From NCBI RefSeq assembly GCF_000974365.1, contig NZ_BAZW01000011.1:28089-92088 (forward strand): a stretch of DNA of 64,000 nt, given 5' to 3'. Under the pieces are notes generated by a model. The model made no database searches. It had not been told where the DNA came from and worked only from the letters and a program-made list of their open reading frames with translations. Made by a program: the position numbers and the translations under genes. This DNA comes from Geofilum rubicundum JCM 15548 (GTDB lineage: Bacteria; Bacteroidota; Bacteroidia; Bacteroidales; Marinilabiliaceae). This document shows, in pieces, positions 34,979 through 45,007 of this stretch; positions within the stretch are counted from its first letter, which is position 1, and every line of letters begins with the position of its first letter.

Positions 34979-37767
34979 ATGAAAAATGTAATTCTGGTTT
35001 CATTTCTGGTTCTGATTGGAATCCATTCATTGGCCCAACAGACCGACATTAAATTCCTGTCGGGTACGGATGCTGCAAATACGGTCGAGTGGGATTTTTA
35101 TTGCACCGATGGCAGGAACAGTGGAAAATGGAGCAAAATACCGGTCCCATCCAACTGGGAATTGCAGGGCTTTGGAACCTACAATTATGGGCACGATGAA
35201 GAACGCGGCAAAGAACACGGATTATACAAATACGAATTTGAAGTTCCACAAGACTGGAAAGGAAAAACAGTAAATGTTGTCTTTGATGGCTCCATGACCG
35301 ATACCCGGGTGAAAATAAATGGTAAATCGGCCGGAGAAATGCACCAGGGCGCATTTTACCGCTTTAAATATGACATCTCAAAACTACTGAAATACGGAAA
35401 TACAAACCTTCTGGAAGTTGATGTAGCCAAACACTCTTCCAATGAATCGGTTAATCGGGCCGAGCGCCTGGCCGACTTCTGGATTTTTGGCGGAATTTTT
35501 CGTCCGGTTTATTTAGAAGCTATGCCGGCTGTGCACATGAAGCGCATTGCCATTGATGCAAAAGCCGATGGTTCTTTTCGCTCATTCATCGAATTAAATC
35601 AATCAAAAGCGGATTATTCAGTTACCGTTGATTTATTTGATTTGAAAGGAAATAACATTGGGATCAGTGTGAGCAAAAGCGTTTCGAAAGGCGAAACCGA
35701 AACCTGGGTGGAAGGTCAGTTCGACGGAATAAAATCGTGGAATCCGGAGTGGCCTGCCTTATACGATATAAAAATCAGCCTAAACAGGAATGGCCAAGTG
35801 ATTCATGAACTCACTGAACGAATCGGATTTCGTACAGTTGAGTTACGTGAGCACGATGGTTTTTATATCAACGGTGAAAAAGTCGTCTTTAAGGGTGTTA
35901 ACCGCCACTCTTTCTGGCCGGAAACAGGCAGGGCTTTAAGCGAAGAAAATCATTTACAGGATATTCGTTTGATGAAGGAGATGAACATGAATGCCGTGCG
36001 TAGCTCGCACTATGTTCCTGATAAAAGATTTCTGGAATTGTGTGACTCCCTTGGTCTCTTTGTTTTAAACGAAGTTACGGGCTGGCAGGATGGCTACGAT
36101 ACCATTGTTGGACCAAAGCTTGTAAAAGAAACTGTTTTAAAAGATGAAAACCACCCAAGTGTCGTCATCTGGAATCACGGAAATGAAGGTGGCTGGAATT
36201 TTGCCAATGAAAAAGGCTTTCATCAATACGATATTCAAAAACGGCCCGTACTCTATCCATGGCTGCTGAAAAATGGTGCAGATACTTTTCATTACCCTGA
36301 GTTCAATCAAGGCATTGGCCGAAATGTTTTTGGTAACGATCCTTTTATGCCGACTGAATTGCTGCATGGTTTGTACGATGGTGGACATGGTGCGGGACTA
36401 GAAGCATTTTGGAGAAGCTACGAAGCTTCCCCACTTTTAGCAGGTGGATTTTTGTGGGTATTGTGTGACGAAGCCGTTTTGCGTACCGACAAGGAAGGAA
36501 CTGTTTATGATTCAGATGGAAATCATGCACCTGATGGAATATTGGGGCCGCATCGTGAGAAAGAAGGCAGTTTTTACACGATTAAAGAAATTTGGTCGCC
36601 GGTACAGGTTGAACCGGTGACCATCAATAAACAATGGAATGGCAGACTGTTTTTGAAAAATAAATTCATATATACCCATTTAAATGATTGCGCATTTAGC
36701 TGGAGAGCCTATAAAACCGAAGTGGGGACTACCAAAAAACGGCTTACCGGCTCAGGCGTTGTGACCAATGCCGATGCTGAACCTGGTGAAACAGTCAGAG
36801 TGACTGTAGATTATGGCGATGCCTTGCAGGAAGCGGATATTTTTGAATTCACAGCTTTAAATCATGAAGGAAGTGAACTCTATACCTGGAGCTGGCCGGT
36901 TGTCCAGCCAAAGGAAATTGCCCAAAGAAGTATCATCGGTGACAACACGGGCCAGGTTTCAGTAGAGGAAACCGATACAAACGTTAGGGCTACCGCAAAC
37001 GGAATTGAAGTGGTTTTCAATAAAAAAGACGGCACCATTCAATCGGTGAAAAATGCCAATGGTTTGGTTTCGTTAAACGGGGGACCAGTTCCGGTTGGTG
37101 TTGAAACCGAAGTGGTTGAAACAAATTGGGAAAACAGTTTAGATGGTCATTTTCAATTTGTAATTAATTATTCGAAATATCCCGGACAAGCCGTATGGAA
37201 ATTACATGAAAACGGACTGCTCGAACTCGAAGTTCAACACATTTCATATATGATTGGTAAATATGGCGGAATACGAAACATTGATTATATAGGCATTTCA
37301 TTCAATTACCCCGAGGAAAAAGTAGAAGGAATCACCTGGATGGGACAGGGCCCCTACCGTGTTTGGAAAAACCGTACAAAAGGGCATAATCTTGGTGTTT
37401 GGCAAAAGGCTATAACAACACCCTGACAGGCGAAAGTTTTAACAACTTAGTTTACCCCGAATTTAAAGGGTATCACGGAAAATTGTATTGGGCTAAACTG
37501 GAAACAACGGAATCGGATTTTACGGTAATTTCTGAAACACCCAACCTGTATTTCCAACTGTTTACTCCGGGAACACCGCAAGACGCCAGGCCCGGAACAT
37601 CACCGGCATTCCCTGATGCTGACTTGTCGTTTTTATATGAAATTCCGGCCATTGGCACCAAGTTTAAAGATGCGAGTGAACTGGGCCCCAAAAGTCATAA
37701 AGGTTTATACAGAGGTCATCCGGGCGATGAGGGATATCCCATCAAATTGTGGTTTGATTTCCGGTAG
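34979..37767 (+). CDS. Glycoside hydrolase family 2, split by a one-base frameshift
   Basis: An exported enzyme of about 929 residues (signal peptide about 1-19). An N-terminal jelly-roll sugar-binding domain has SNWELQGFGTYNYG, with an Ig-like domain after it. The TIM barrel contains GVNRHSFWPETGRAL and WNHGNEGGWN with the acid/base Glu. The barrel end is LLAGGFLWVLCDEAV, and beta-sandwich domains follow. It is a beta-galactosidase/beta-glucuronidase-like enzyme; the sugar is unknown. The final 122 residues continue in another frame: one T is missing after the GCT at 37409-37411, and restoring it gives QKAYNNTLTGESFNN. Confidence 0.9.
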
Positions 37768-37938
37768 CCATTTTGTTTTTCAGTATTTATAAAACAAATT
37801 CAAACAAAATGAGCAAAGTTTTATCTGATTTAAATATTGCCTTGGGTGATCGGGGCTCTTAATCTTCATAAGAGGAAAAATGTTTTTCTGCCTTCTTTCA
37901 GGGGTGTTTTCTCAACCAGGCGATGCTAAAGGCTTGTC

Positions 37939-38175
37939 TACCGTGACGGACTAGGCCTGCGCCAGGGAAAATGGAAATACATTGTAGCGGGTGAGCGCTC
38001 TGGTTTTGGCTACAATCGTCACAATATGGGCGAAGGACATAGCCTTCAGATTGAAAAACTGGATGCCACGGAATATTTGTTTGATTTGGAAGTTGACCCT
38101 AAAGAAACCGTTAACCTGTCCGAATTGATGAAATCGGCCCGCACGGAATCGGAAGTATTATTTTGTTTATTGTAA
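37939..38175 (+). pseudogene. C-terminal relic of a sulfatase
   Basis: An open stretch reads GLRQGKWKYIVAGERSGF, then ATEYLFDLEVDPKETVNLSEL and stops. This is the conserved end of type-I sulfatases (the GKWKLI...LYDLeaDPgET pattern). Upstream in the same frame is a stop codon, and no catalytic domain is present in any frame. It lies beside the GH2 gene and 4 kb from the formylglycine-generating enzyme, suggesting a lost sulfated-glycan gene set. Confidence 0.7.
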
Positions 38176-38199
38176 ATAAAATAATGTCACTTTTGTTTA

Positions 38200-38352
38200 T
38201 TAAAGCCTTCTTCCCTGAATGATTCTAAGCAATACGGCTATGACAGCAATCACTAAAAGAATGTGGATGATTCCTCCGGCCTGGAATCCTAAAAATCCAA
38301 CCAGCCAAAGAATGATTAGCACCACTGCGACTATGTATAACAAATTTCCCAT
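38200..38352 (-). CDS. lmo0937-family (DUF5670) small membrane protein
   Basis: A 50-residue protein: MGNLLYIVAVVLIILWLVGF, then LGFQAGGIIHILLVIAVIAV and the tail LLRIIQGRRL. Two hydrophobic segments and the AGGIIH turn match the lmo0937 family, which is linked to stress and sigma-B-type responses in other bacteria. It was found by direct translation of the - strand; there is no alternative frame. Confidence 0.85.
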   Translation of the reverse strand: MGNLLYIVAVVLIILWLVGFLGFQAGGIIHILLVIAVIAVLLRIIQGRRL

Positions 38353-38710
38353 GATTTTTTAAATTTAAGGTGGATATTAACTATACGACAAAGATGCGGC
38401 TTCTGAAAACAATAATTGTTACATAACTATTATTACAATTTATATAATTCACTTATTTTTCTGTCTAAAGTTTAATAGATTTATAAATTATGATGTCCTT
38501 TAATTGCACAAAAAAACTTCATGATCAAAGGTTTTGTAGTGATAGTGAGGCGATGGTGTTTTGTTAGTATTAAACAAAATCAGAAAATGTTTTTGACGAA
38601 ATGCTTACCAGCCAGAAGACGAGGGCGGATTGTTTTGAGGGATGCCTGACATGTGCCCAACCCGGTGCGGGAAAGCTGATTTTTATTCCGGAAAAACGTG
38701 AAGGATCAGA
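38353..38710. other. Intergenic region, no gene seen
   Basis: 358 nt, AT-rich in the first half. A 50-codon frame near 38600 (with CLTCAQPGAGKL) has no support from any family and is not called. Confidence 0.35.
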
Positions 38711-39238
38711 TCAAAGGTGTTCCAGATTATGTCCCCGTTTTTGCTTGAGCAGTTTGTAGAAGGAGGGCGAGAGGCCGGTGACTTTCTTAAATTGATTGGA
38801 CAGGTGTGCTACACTGCTATACTGCAGTCTGTAGGATATCTGAGTTAAATTCAGATCATCATAAAGCAGTAGTTCCTTCACCTTTTCAATTCTGTGCATG
38901 ATGATGTAATGCTGCAGGGTAATGCCTTTTACTTCAGAAAAAATGTTGGACAGGTAGGTGTAATCGTAGCCCAGTTTTTCGCTGATATAATCTGAGAAGT
39001 TCACCTTGGGTAGCTCATCGCTGTGATGAATCATTTCGGTCACCACATTTTTTATTCTTTCAATCAGGATGCTCTTCTTGTCATCAAGGAGCTCCAGGCC
39101 GGATTCAAGCAAGAGTATTTTAAGTTGGTCGTGTTGTTCGGGCGTTATGTCCTCCAGTATCTCCACCACACCCAAATCAATAACCACGTATTTGATACCT
39201 AATTTCTTGAGTTTCTCTTTTTTACCATCAATTTGCAT
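38711..39238 (-). CDS. AraC-family transcriptional regulator
   Basis: 175 residues. The C-terminal part has the double HTH of AraC/XylS: FSDYISEKLGYDYTYLSNIFSEVKGITLQHYI, then EKVKELLLYDDLNLTQISYRLQYSSVAHLSNQFKKVTGLSPSFYK. The N-terminal 70 residues (KLGIKYVVIDLGVVEILEDIT) match the short regulatory part found in Bacteroidota AraC proteins of this size. It lies 103 nt downstream of the GH28 gene on the same strand and may control it; the target is inference. Confidence 0.88.
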   Translation of the reverse strand: MQIDGKKEKLKKLGIKYVVIDLGVVEILEDITPEQHDQLKILLLESGLELLDDKKSILIERIKNVVTEMIHHSDELPKVNFSDYISEKLGYDYTYLSNIFSEVKGITLQHYIIMHRIEKVKELLLYDDLNLTQISYRLQYSSVAHLSNQFKKVTGLSPSFYKLLKQKRGHNLEHL

Positions 39239-39341
39239 CGAAGGCTAACCATGTATTTAATGAAAAGCTTCATGCTCCCAATCTGTTTTTGAATTGTTCC
39301 TGCTATGACAAATTTACATCAAAATCATTGAGATAAATAAT

Positions 39342-40862
39342 TTATAAGACGGGACTGTTTTCCATCCCTTCGAAATGCTCGATTTTAAGTTGACTGCTTT
39401 CCTTTTGGATCAGGGAAGGATGGCTGCCTTTTTTATCCGTTTTGATCTGTCGCAGTTCGCTTTGGTGCACATCATCCAGAATAAATGCCGGGCGGCCGTC
39501 TGACTGCATCAAACGGACTTCAATATGATCAAAGGTCAGATTTTTGGCATGTCGCACATAGAAGCCATGGGCCGGTAAATCACCGAAATACATGGGGTCG
39601 GGATAGCCATCTTCATTTTCAGGGACTTCTGTTTGGGCCTGGGTTTCAGGCGCACCGCCATCAGCCAGCATCCGGATGTTGCTGAAGGTGACACCCTCTA
39701 CGGGGTGTCCCGGAATGCCCATGACCATGGCGCAATAACGGGGTGGAACACCGGTCATGGTGACGTTGGAAATGAGGATGCGATTGGTTTTGCCGGGTAC
39801 AATACCTTCCGGTCCTCTAAGTCGTCTGCCCAATCGGATAAAAAAGCCCGAGTCGAGGATGTCCCGCATGGTAATGTTGGTGATGGTAATGTCTTCCATG
39901 AATCCGCCGTCCACGGTCTCCAGAGCAAATCCCCGGCAATGATCAAAGGTGATGTTGCTGATGGTAATGTTTTTAAAGCCGCCGTTGGATTCGGTACCCA
40001 ATTTGATGCGACCGGTCACTGCTCCTTTGTCGGGCGCCGCTTTTTGCGTGGTTTGGAAGGTGCCATTCAGCATGGTTCCCAAATCATAGCCCGAAACGTG
40101 ACAGTTGTTAATGACCACATTTTCAGTGGCACGTGCATAGCCAAGTCCATAGCTGCTTTTGAGCACAATGGCATCGTCGTTGGGGGTGTTGATTTGACAG
40201 TTGGAAATGCGTACGTTCCGACAGGCATCAATGTTGATGCCATCCCGGTTGGAGTCTATCTTTACATTGTCAATGGTGAAATTGTCCACCCCTGTGGGTA
40301 AAATGCCAAAATGCCCGCCACGGAAGATGGTGATGTCCTTGATCGTGATATTTCTACATTCTTTCAAAGCAATGGCTTTATTCCCCAAACCCGGGGTTCG
40401 CCGACCGTGTTTGACCAGTCCGTGCCCGTCAATGCGGCCGTAGCCTTCTATTACAATGTTTTCCAGACCAATGCCCCAAATGAGGCTGTTTTTCCAGTGA
40501 CTGTGGCCAAAATCCTGGTATTCCAGTGAGTCGCCCCACACATTTGGTTCGGCAGGGTCGTAGCCCTGGCCGGGGTGGTTGTCCGGACTGGCAGCCAGAA
40601 GGGTAGCGCCCATGTCGAGATGCAGTCGGATGTTACTTTTAAGACGAATGGAGAAGGAGGGATATATTCCTGGTGGAAAGTAGATGGTTCCGCCACCTTT
40701 TTCGGAAGCGGCTTCAATGGCAGAATTAATGGCCTGGGTATCCAGCGTCTTTCCGTCTCCCTGAGCCCCATAGTCTTTTATGTTATGCCATTCGCCGGCC
40801 CATGCCGGCGATTGCAGAGAAATAAGGAGGGACAGGGTAAACAGGAATTTGAAATAATTCAT
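39342..40862 (-). CDS. Glycoside hydrolase family 28 (polygalacturonase-like)
   Basis: A 506-residue exported enzyme from ATG 40862 (signal peptide ending near AWAGEW). The right-handed beta-helix begins with NIKDYGAQGDGKTLDTQAINSAI, the pectate-lyase/GH28 start. Active-site motifs are NTPNDDAIVLKSS (NxD and DD type), GRIKLGTES (RIK) and the GFALETVDGG coil. It should cleave galacturonan or rhamnogalacturonan-like chains in the periplasm. A longer reading to 40892 adds ten residues without a better signal. It is followed by the AraC regulator. Confidence 0.92.
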   Translation of the reverse strand: MNYFKFLFTLSLLISLQSPAWAGEWHNIKDYGAQGDGKTLDTQAINSAIEAASEKGGGTIYFPPGIYPSFSIRLKSNIRLHLDMGATLLAASPDNHPGQGYDPAEPNVWGDSLEYQDFGHSHWKNSLIWGIGLENIVIEGYGRIDGHGLVKHGRRTPGLGNKAIALKECRNITIKDITIFRGGHFGILPTGVDNFTIDNVKIDSNRDGINIDACRNVRISNCQINTPNDDAIVLKSSYGLGYARATENVVINNCHVSGYDLGTMLNGTFQTTQKAAPDKGAVTGRIKLGTESNGGFKNITISNITFDHCRGFALETVDGGFMEDITITNITMRDILDSGFFIRLGRRLRGPEGIVPGKTNRILISNVTMTGVPPRYCAMVMGIPGHPVEGVTFSNIRMLADGGAPETQAQTEVPENEDGYPDPMYFGDLPAHGFYVRHAKNLTFDHIEVRLMQSDGRPAFILDDVHQSELRQIKTDKKGSHPSLIQKESSQLKIEHFEGMENSPVL

Positions 40863-40951
40863 GGAAGTCGTGTGTTTTTGTTGAAGGGCCAATCACCCGG
40901 GAATCTTTTTGCGTAACAACAAATTTAGTGTTTTTTGATTGATTTAAAATA

Positions 40952-40987
40952 AGAAGGGGCCGCGAATCGTTATTCGCAGTCCCTTCT
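40952..40987 (-). terminator. Terminator after the DUF4382 gene
   Basis: On the - strand AGAAGGGACTGCGAAT-AACG-ATTCGCGGCCCCTTCT is a long, nearly perfect stem followed by TATTTTAAATC. It starts 33 nt after the DUF4382 stop. Confidence 0.75.
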
Positions 40988-41019
40988 ACCTTAACCCTAA
41001 CCCAAAAATCAATATGTTT

Positions 41020-41925
41020 TTATATTTCCATCACCACATTCAGACTTAACGCAATATCAAGGGTGGTGGTTGTTTTGCTTTCTACTTCTACATTTTCTAT
41101 GGTTTCGATGACCTCCACTTCACCTTCTTCGGTGGTGCGAACGACGACTAAATCATAGGATCCTTCTGCCAGAAAGGCGATGTGGTAGTAGTCATCAACA
41201 TCCACGACATCACTGCTCACGGCATTGGGGAAACGCGGCATTTCTTCTTCCGGCTCTGCGGCTTCGTCTTCGGTATAGCTGCCTTCTGCATAGGCATATA
41301 CCACATAATTGGCTTCGTCTTCAATGCCCGAGAGGTGACCTTCAATGCTTCCGGCCTGGTTGTCAACCACCAGTCGAATGACCGGCTTAAGGATGTAGCG
41401 GTCGTTCATGCCGGTTTTTACAATCGACTTGCGAACATCAAAGTCGGCTGTGACATAGGCTTCTCCGTTTACGGGTATGCTAAAGGCTCCAACGGCTTTG
41501 AAACCCGACTGGCTACCTGAGGGTACAAATAAGGGGGAGGTGGATCCATCGTCGAATTCGATGTAAGCACCTGAAGTTGTGGGGGCTCCTTGTCCGTATT
41601 CCGTAGCGTCCAGCATGAATCTTAGCTGACTGTAATGACCGGCGTTCAATTCAAAATTCCCCAGCATCTCAAATTCCCCACGGGTCAGTGCCAGTAAATC
41701 ATAGGTTGCTGGTCCTTCAAAATCTTCAATGGTGACCCAGCCATCGGCGGAAGAATGGTATTGCAGCCCCACAACGGTAATATATACACCGGAAATGCCA
41801 TCCGTATCGATGGGGGCATCCGTAATGGCCAGATTGAGTGTGCCTTTTCCTTTTTCACTTTCTTCACACGCGGTGAAGGCAATTAAGGTAAATGCCATGA
41901 GCATTATTCCAAAGATATTTTTCAT
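41020..41925 (-). CDS. DUF4382 lipoprotein
   Basis: A 301-residue surface or periplasmic lipoprotein (lipobox AFTAC). The domain GTLNLAITDAPIDTDGISGVYITVVGLQYHSS is the DUF4382 start, with LLALTRGEFEMLG and FDVRKSIVKTG further on. A second beta-rich, acidic domain follows from about residue 195 (GSIEGHLSGIED...). Function is unknown. The gene stands alone with a hairpin before it and a terminator after it. Confidence 0.88.
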   Translation of the reverse strand: MKNIFGIMLMAFTLIAFTACEESEKGKGTLNLAITDAPIDTDGISGVYITVVGLQYHSSADGWVTIEDFEGPATYDLLALTRGEFEMLGNFELNAGHYSQLRFMLDATEYGQGAPTTSGAYIEFDDGSTSPLFVPSGSQSGFKAVGAFSIPVNGEAYVTADFDVRKSIVKTGMNDRYILKPVIRLVVDNQAGSIEGHLSGIEDEANYVVYAYAEGSYTEDEAAEPEEEMPRFPNAVSSDVVDVDDYYHIAFLAEGSYDLVVVRTTEEGEVEVIETIENVEVESKTTTTLDIALSLNVVMEI

Positions 41926-41951
41926 AGTACTGTTTTTTTATGATTAACTGA

Positions 41952-41978
41952 ATCCGGGTAAATAAACTTTACCCGGAT
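41952..41978. terminator. Hairpin between the small basic protein gene and the DUF4382 gene
   Basis: ATCCGGGTAAA and TTTACCCGGAT are perfect 11-bp arms with a 5-nt loop, 30 nt after the stop of the 42.0-42.4 kb gene and 27 nt before the DUF4382 ATG. No strong T-run, so termination or attenuation are both possible. Confidence 0.5.
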
Positions 41979-42008
41979 ATTTAGTTTTAACGGTGTGTTT
42001 ATTGTCGG

Positions 42009-42392
42009 TTACTTTCCGCCCTTTGAACGGTTTTCAGTCCGGGCACGCTGGGCATTGCCTGCTGATTCCCCGGATCTTTCGGGACGGGCATTTTTTCTGT
42101 TTTCCATGCGGGCATTTTCCTGGCGCATGGATTGTGAGCGGGTACGGGCTGCTTCGCTGCGCTCTAAACCACGACTGCGTTTCTGAAGGGCTTCTTCTTT
42201 ACGGGCATTTTTGCGTTCTGTACGTTCCAGTCTTTTTTGCTCACGTTTTTGCAAGGCATCTTCGGCAGGAACGCCATCATGGACGCGTTCTTGCGCCTGT
42301 AGGGCTTCACGGGTTCTTGTTTGCTCGGGCTCCTGTGCTATGGCACCTGCACTGACCAGTACGAGGGCTGCCAAAAATAATTTTGTTTTCAT
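42009..42392 (-). CDS. Small secreted Arg/Glu-rich protein
   Basis: 127 residues with a clear signal peptide (MKTKLFLAALVLVSAGAIAQ). The mature chain is nearly all Arg, Glu, Lys, Ala and Gln, e.g. LQKREQKRLERTERKNARKEE, and should form a highly charged helix or remain disordered. No family is recognised. Similar short RE-rich exported proteins occur in marine Bacteroidota, but their role is unknown. The real coding frame is supported by the signal peptide and the following hairpin. Confidence 0.7.
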   Translation of the reverse strand: MKTKLFLAALVLVSAGAIAQEPEQTRTREALQAQERVHDGVPAEDALQKREQKRLERTERKNARKEEALQKRSRGLERSEAARTRSQSMRQENARMENRKNARPERSGESAGNAQRARTENRSKGGK

Positions 42393-42506
42393 TTTTTTTC
42401 TTTTAGTTGATGTTTACATCTAAAAGGGTTAAACACCCGATTCTGATTGTTTGATGATTCAAAGATGCGACCCTGAACATGAATAAATGGTGAAGTTTTT
42501 AACAAT

Positions 42507-42632
42507 AGGTCGTTAGATTATTAGGTCGTTAGGTATTAGCAAGTCCTTAATTATAAGTCAATTACGCATACAGGCGGCAGGATCATAACTGCTTGTAAAT
42601 TAAGCAAATAAAAAAGTTTAACGAACTATTGA
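42507..42632 (+). repeat. Dispersed ~130-bp intergenic repeat, copy B
   Basis: Aligned with 2992-3124 in the same orientation. Shared blocks are GCAAGTCCTTAATTATAAG, ACTGCTTGTAAATTAAGCAA, and ACGAACTATTGA. It starts with TTAGGTCGTTAGG, a unit of the G-rich arrays. Here the flanking genes run on the - strand, so orientation is not tied to gene direction. Confidence 0.7.
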
Positions 42633-42683
42633 TTAAGGAAGGTTGTTTTTTTTTCGAAATCAGATTTTTTTGCGGATGCAGAT

Positions 42684-42714
42684 AAAAAAAGAGAGCCGGC
42701 GTAACCGGCTCTCT
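42684..42714 (-). terminator. Rho-independent terminator of the sialate O-acetylesterase gene
   Basis: AGAGAGCCGG-CGTAA-CCGGCTCTCT, a perfect 10-bp GC-rich stem. On the - strand it is followed by TTTTTTTATC. It lies about 100 nt after the esterase stop. Confidence 0.88.
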
Positions 42715-42812
42715 GGGAGAATAGTGCTTTTGTTTAAGCGGAAAGAAATGTTAGACGCGCTTGCTTTTAAAAAGAATTATTTCGCAAACAGTTGTTGATG
42801 ATGGGTGAAAAC

Positions 42813-44861
42813 CTAATGGCTTTCTGCTATTTCATTTTCCGTACTAAAGGACGGCGCTAGCAGTCCGGCACTGTTGAACAGACTGGCTTCACTGCCATTT
42901 TTGTAGGCATAGCGGGCATTCACAGGTTCGGATACCTGGGGAGAACTCAGGATGAGGGTGTCACCCTTGATCTCTGTCTGAGCCGGATGGAAAACCCCGT
43001 CTTCCTCGGCTATTTCAAACTGGTTGGGTACCTCTTCGTTGATAATTAGGGCATCCTCCGTATGTCTGAACGACAGGTGGAGGGCATTGCCTTGTGTTTC
43101 TTTTTCTGCCGGAACAGGGCCCGAGAAGGGCACCTCCATCTGATAATCATGGGCCAGTGCCCATAAAGCTAACCTTTCACCTACATCGGTTTTATTGGCC
43201 GGATGTATGTTGTCCACATTACCAATGTCCAAAGTTGAAATCATGCCCGTGTTGGGCAAATCCATCATGCGGCGCTGGGCTTCACGCAGGTGGGCCGATG
43301 CATGACCATCTAAATCGTTGTAGTGCCAGGGTGCCAATTGCACATAATAGAAGGAAAGATCAGGGTTTTCGAACTGGTTGCGCCAGTCGGTCACCAACAT
43401 GGATTTCAGTCGCATGTACTGATGGGCCCGGCCAACGTTGGATTCGCCCTGGTACCAGATGGCGCCTTTCAAGGTATAGGGGGTTAAGGGGGCTATCATG
43501 GCATTGTAAAGCACAGATGGCGTGTGAGCGGTCAGGGCCAGCGACAAAGAGGGACGGTCAGCAAAGTCATTGTCTTCGGGATTTAAGAGGTAAAGTCGGT
43601 TGCCTCTTAATTCACCTACCACCATGTAGGGCCAATCGCCTGCCAGATGAATGGCTGCTTCCGGCTGATTTTCCGGCGCAATTGTCAGGTCCTCCGACTG
43701 CCCGCCGAAACCGCCACCCCCCTGGGTGTCAATCACTCTTACAGCAATGACGGCTCTGCCGGCATTGACCCATTCAGAGGCAATGGTGTAGCGACGCTCC
43801 ATTTGCCAAAAGCCGTCTTCTTCGGTGGCGCCCACCTGTATGCCATTGAAGTAGGTCACATCCCGATCGTCAATGGGACCCAAATTTAAAACCAAATTCC
43901 GGCCTTCCCATTCGGCAGGAATTTTTACTTCCCGGCGCAGCCAGACAGCGCCGTCAAATGCTCCTATCTCGCTTTCTTCGAAGGTGCCGGGGATCGACAT
44001 AACGGGCCATTCCTCGGTAGAGGTGGATGGATTGGTGCAGTATTCGTCAAAAATATCGATGCCAATTAAGGGGTCCTTATTGTCCTTTATAGAGATTAGG
44101 GTGCTTTCGTGTTGATTGAGCCACTCGTTGTACAGCTCTGCCTGTGGACCCAATTCTTTGATTTGTTCGATAATGCTGCTGTAATCTTTATCTATGGCGA
44201 GCATTTGGCCGCTGACCCACGCTTCTGCCGGCGTTCCGCCCCAGCTGCTGTGAATGATGCCTATGGGAACGTTCAGCTCCCGGTGGAGTTTTCGGGCAAA
44301 GAAATAGGCGGTGGCGCTAAAGCGGCCGGAAGTCTCCGGGGAGGCCATCTGCCAGTTGCCCGTTACATCCTCCAGTGGCAGGGCACTGGTGTTGCGGACC
44401 ACTGTAAACATCCGGATGTCCGGATTCTCAGAGGCGTTTATGGTGGCTTCTGAATCCATGATCAAATCATTGGGCGGCCAGCCGGTCAGGGGCATTTCCA
44501 TGTTCGATTGTCCCGACCCCAACCACACTTCGCCCAGCAATACGTTGTTGATGGTGATGGACGACTGGCGGGCCGAAACGGTCAGGACATACGGACCACC
44601 TGCTTTAGCAGTGGTCAGGTTGAGCAGCCAGGTGCTGTCATCAGCTGCGGTAGCAGATGCGCTGGCGCCCCAGTCGCCACTCACCGTCACCTCGGTGCCC
44701 GGAGAGGCCTTGCCCCAAATGGCGGCTTGGCTGTTTTGCTGCAGTACCATGTTGTCTGTAAACAGGGCAGGCAGACTTAATTGCGCATCTTTGGCGCAAG
44801 CGCTCAAAAGAAGGGTGGTCATGACCAGGAGGGCTGTTTTGATGAAGTTCGATAATTGCAT
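42813..44861 (-). CDS. Sialate O-acetylesterase family protein (SGNH)
   Basis: An exported lipoprotein of 682 residues (lipobox LLLSAC). An N-terminal beta domain (LPALFTDNMVLQQNSQAAIWGKASPGTEVTVSG) precedes the SGNH catalytic domain. This is split by a jelly-roll insert at about residues 300-415. The motifs are WLGSGQSNMEMP (nucleophile Ser), HSSWGGTPAEAW, WYQGESNVGRAH and DNIHPANKTDVGERLA (Asp/His). This is the layout of SIAE-type 9-O-acetylesterases, which remove acetyl groups from sialic acid or from other glycans in polysaccharide-degrading bacteria. It has its own terminator and appears monocistronic. Confidence 0.92.
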   Translation of the reverse strand: MQLSNFIKTALLVMTTLLLSACAKDAQLSLPALFTDNMVLQQNSQAAIWGKASPGTEVTVSGDWGASASATAADDSTWLLNLTTAKAGGPYVLTVSARQSSITINNVLLGEVWLGSGQSNMEMPLTGWPPNDLIMDSEATINASENPDIRMFTVVRNTSALPLEDVTGNWQMASPETSGRFSATAYFFARKLHRELNVPIGIIHSSWGGTPAEAWVSGQMLAIDKDYSSIIEQIKELGPQAELYNEWLNQHESTLISIKDNKDPLIGIDIFDEYCTNPSTSTEEWPVMSIPGTFEESEIGAFDGAVWLRREVKIPAEWEGRNLVLNLGPIDDRDVTYFNGIQVGATEEDGFWQMERRYTIASEWVNAGRAVIAVRVIDTQGGGGFGGQSEDLTIAPENQPEAAIHLAGDWPYMVVGELRGNRLYLLNPEDNDFADRPSLSLALTAHTPSVLYNAMIAPLTPYTLKGAIWYQGESNVGRAHQYMRLKSMLVTDWRNQFENPDLSFYYVQLAPWHYNDLDGHASAHLREAQRRMMDLPNTGMISTLDIGNVDNIHPANKTDVGERLALWALAHDYQMEVPFSGPVPAEKETQGNALHLSFRHTEDALIINEEVPNQFEIAEEDGVFHPAQTEIKGDTLILSSPQVSEPVNARYAYKNGSEASLFNSAGLLAPSFSTENEIAESH

Positions 44862-45007
44862 TGTGCTGAATTTATAGGATTGTTGATAGAAATAAGCCGT
44901 TATTTCGTTTCTTGAACAGAAACAAATGCTATATTGTCCGGGTGCTGATTTTTTAACCCACGTAAATTTAAGAAATATTATCTTTCGGAATTGATATTAT
45001 TTATGCA

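Noticed and set aside
38600..38760. Short frame with CLTCAQPGAGKL
   Set aside because: About 50 codons, no start or family support, and it runs into the AraC gene on the opposite strand.
43094..43750. 218-residue frame opposite the sialate O-acetylesterase gene
   Set aside because: A shadow of the SGNH gene with no recognisable domain.
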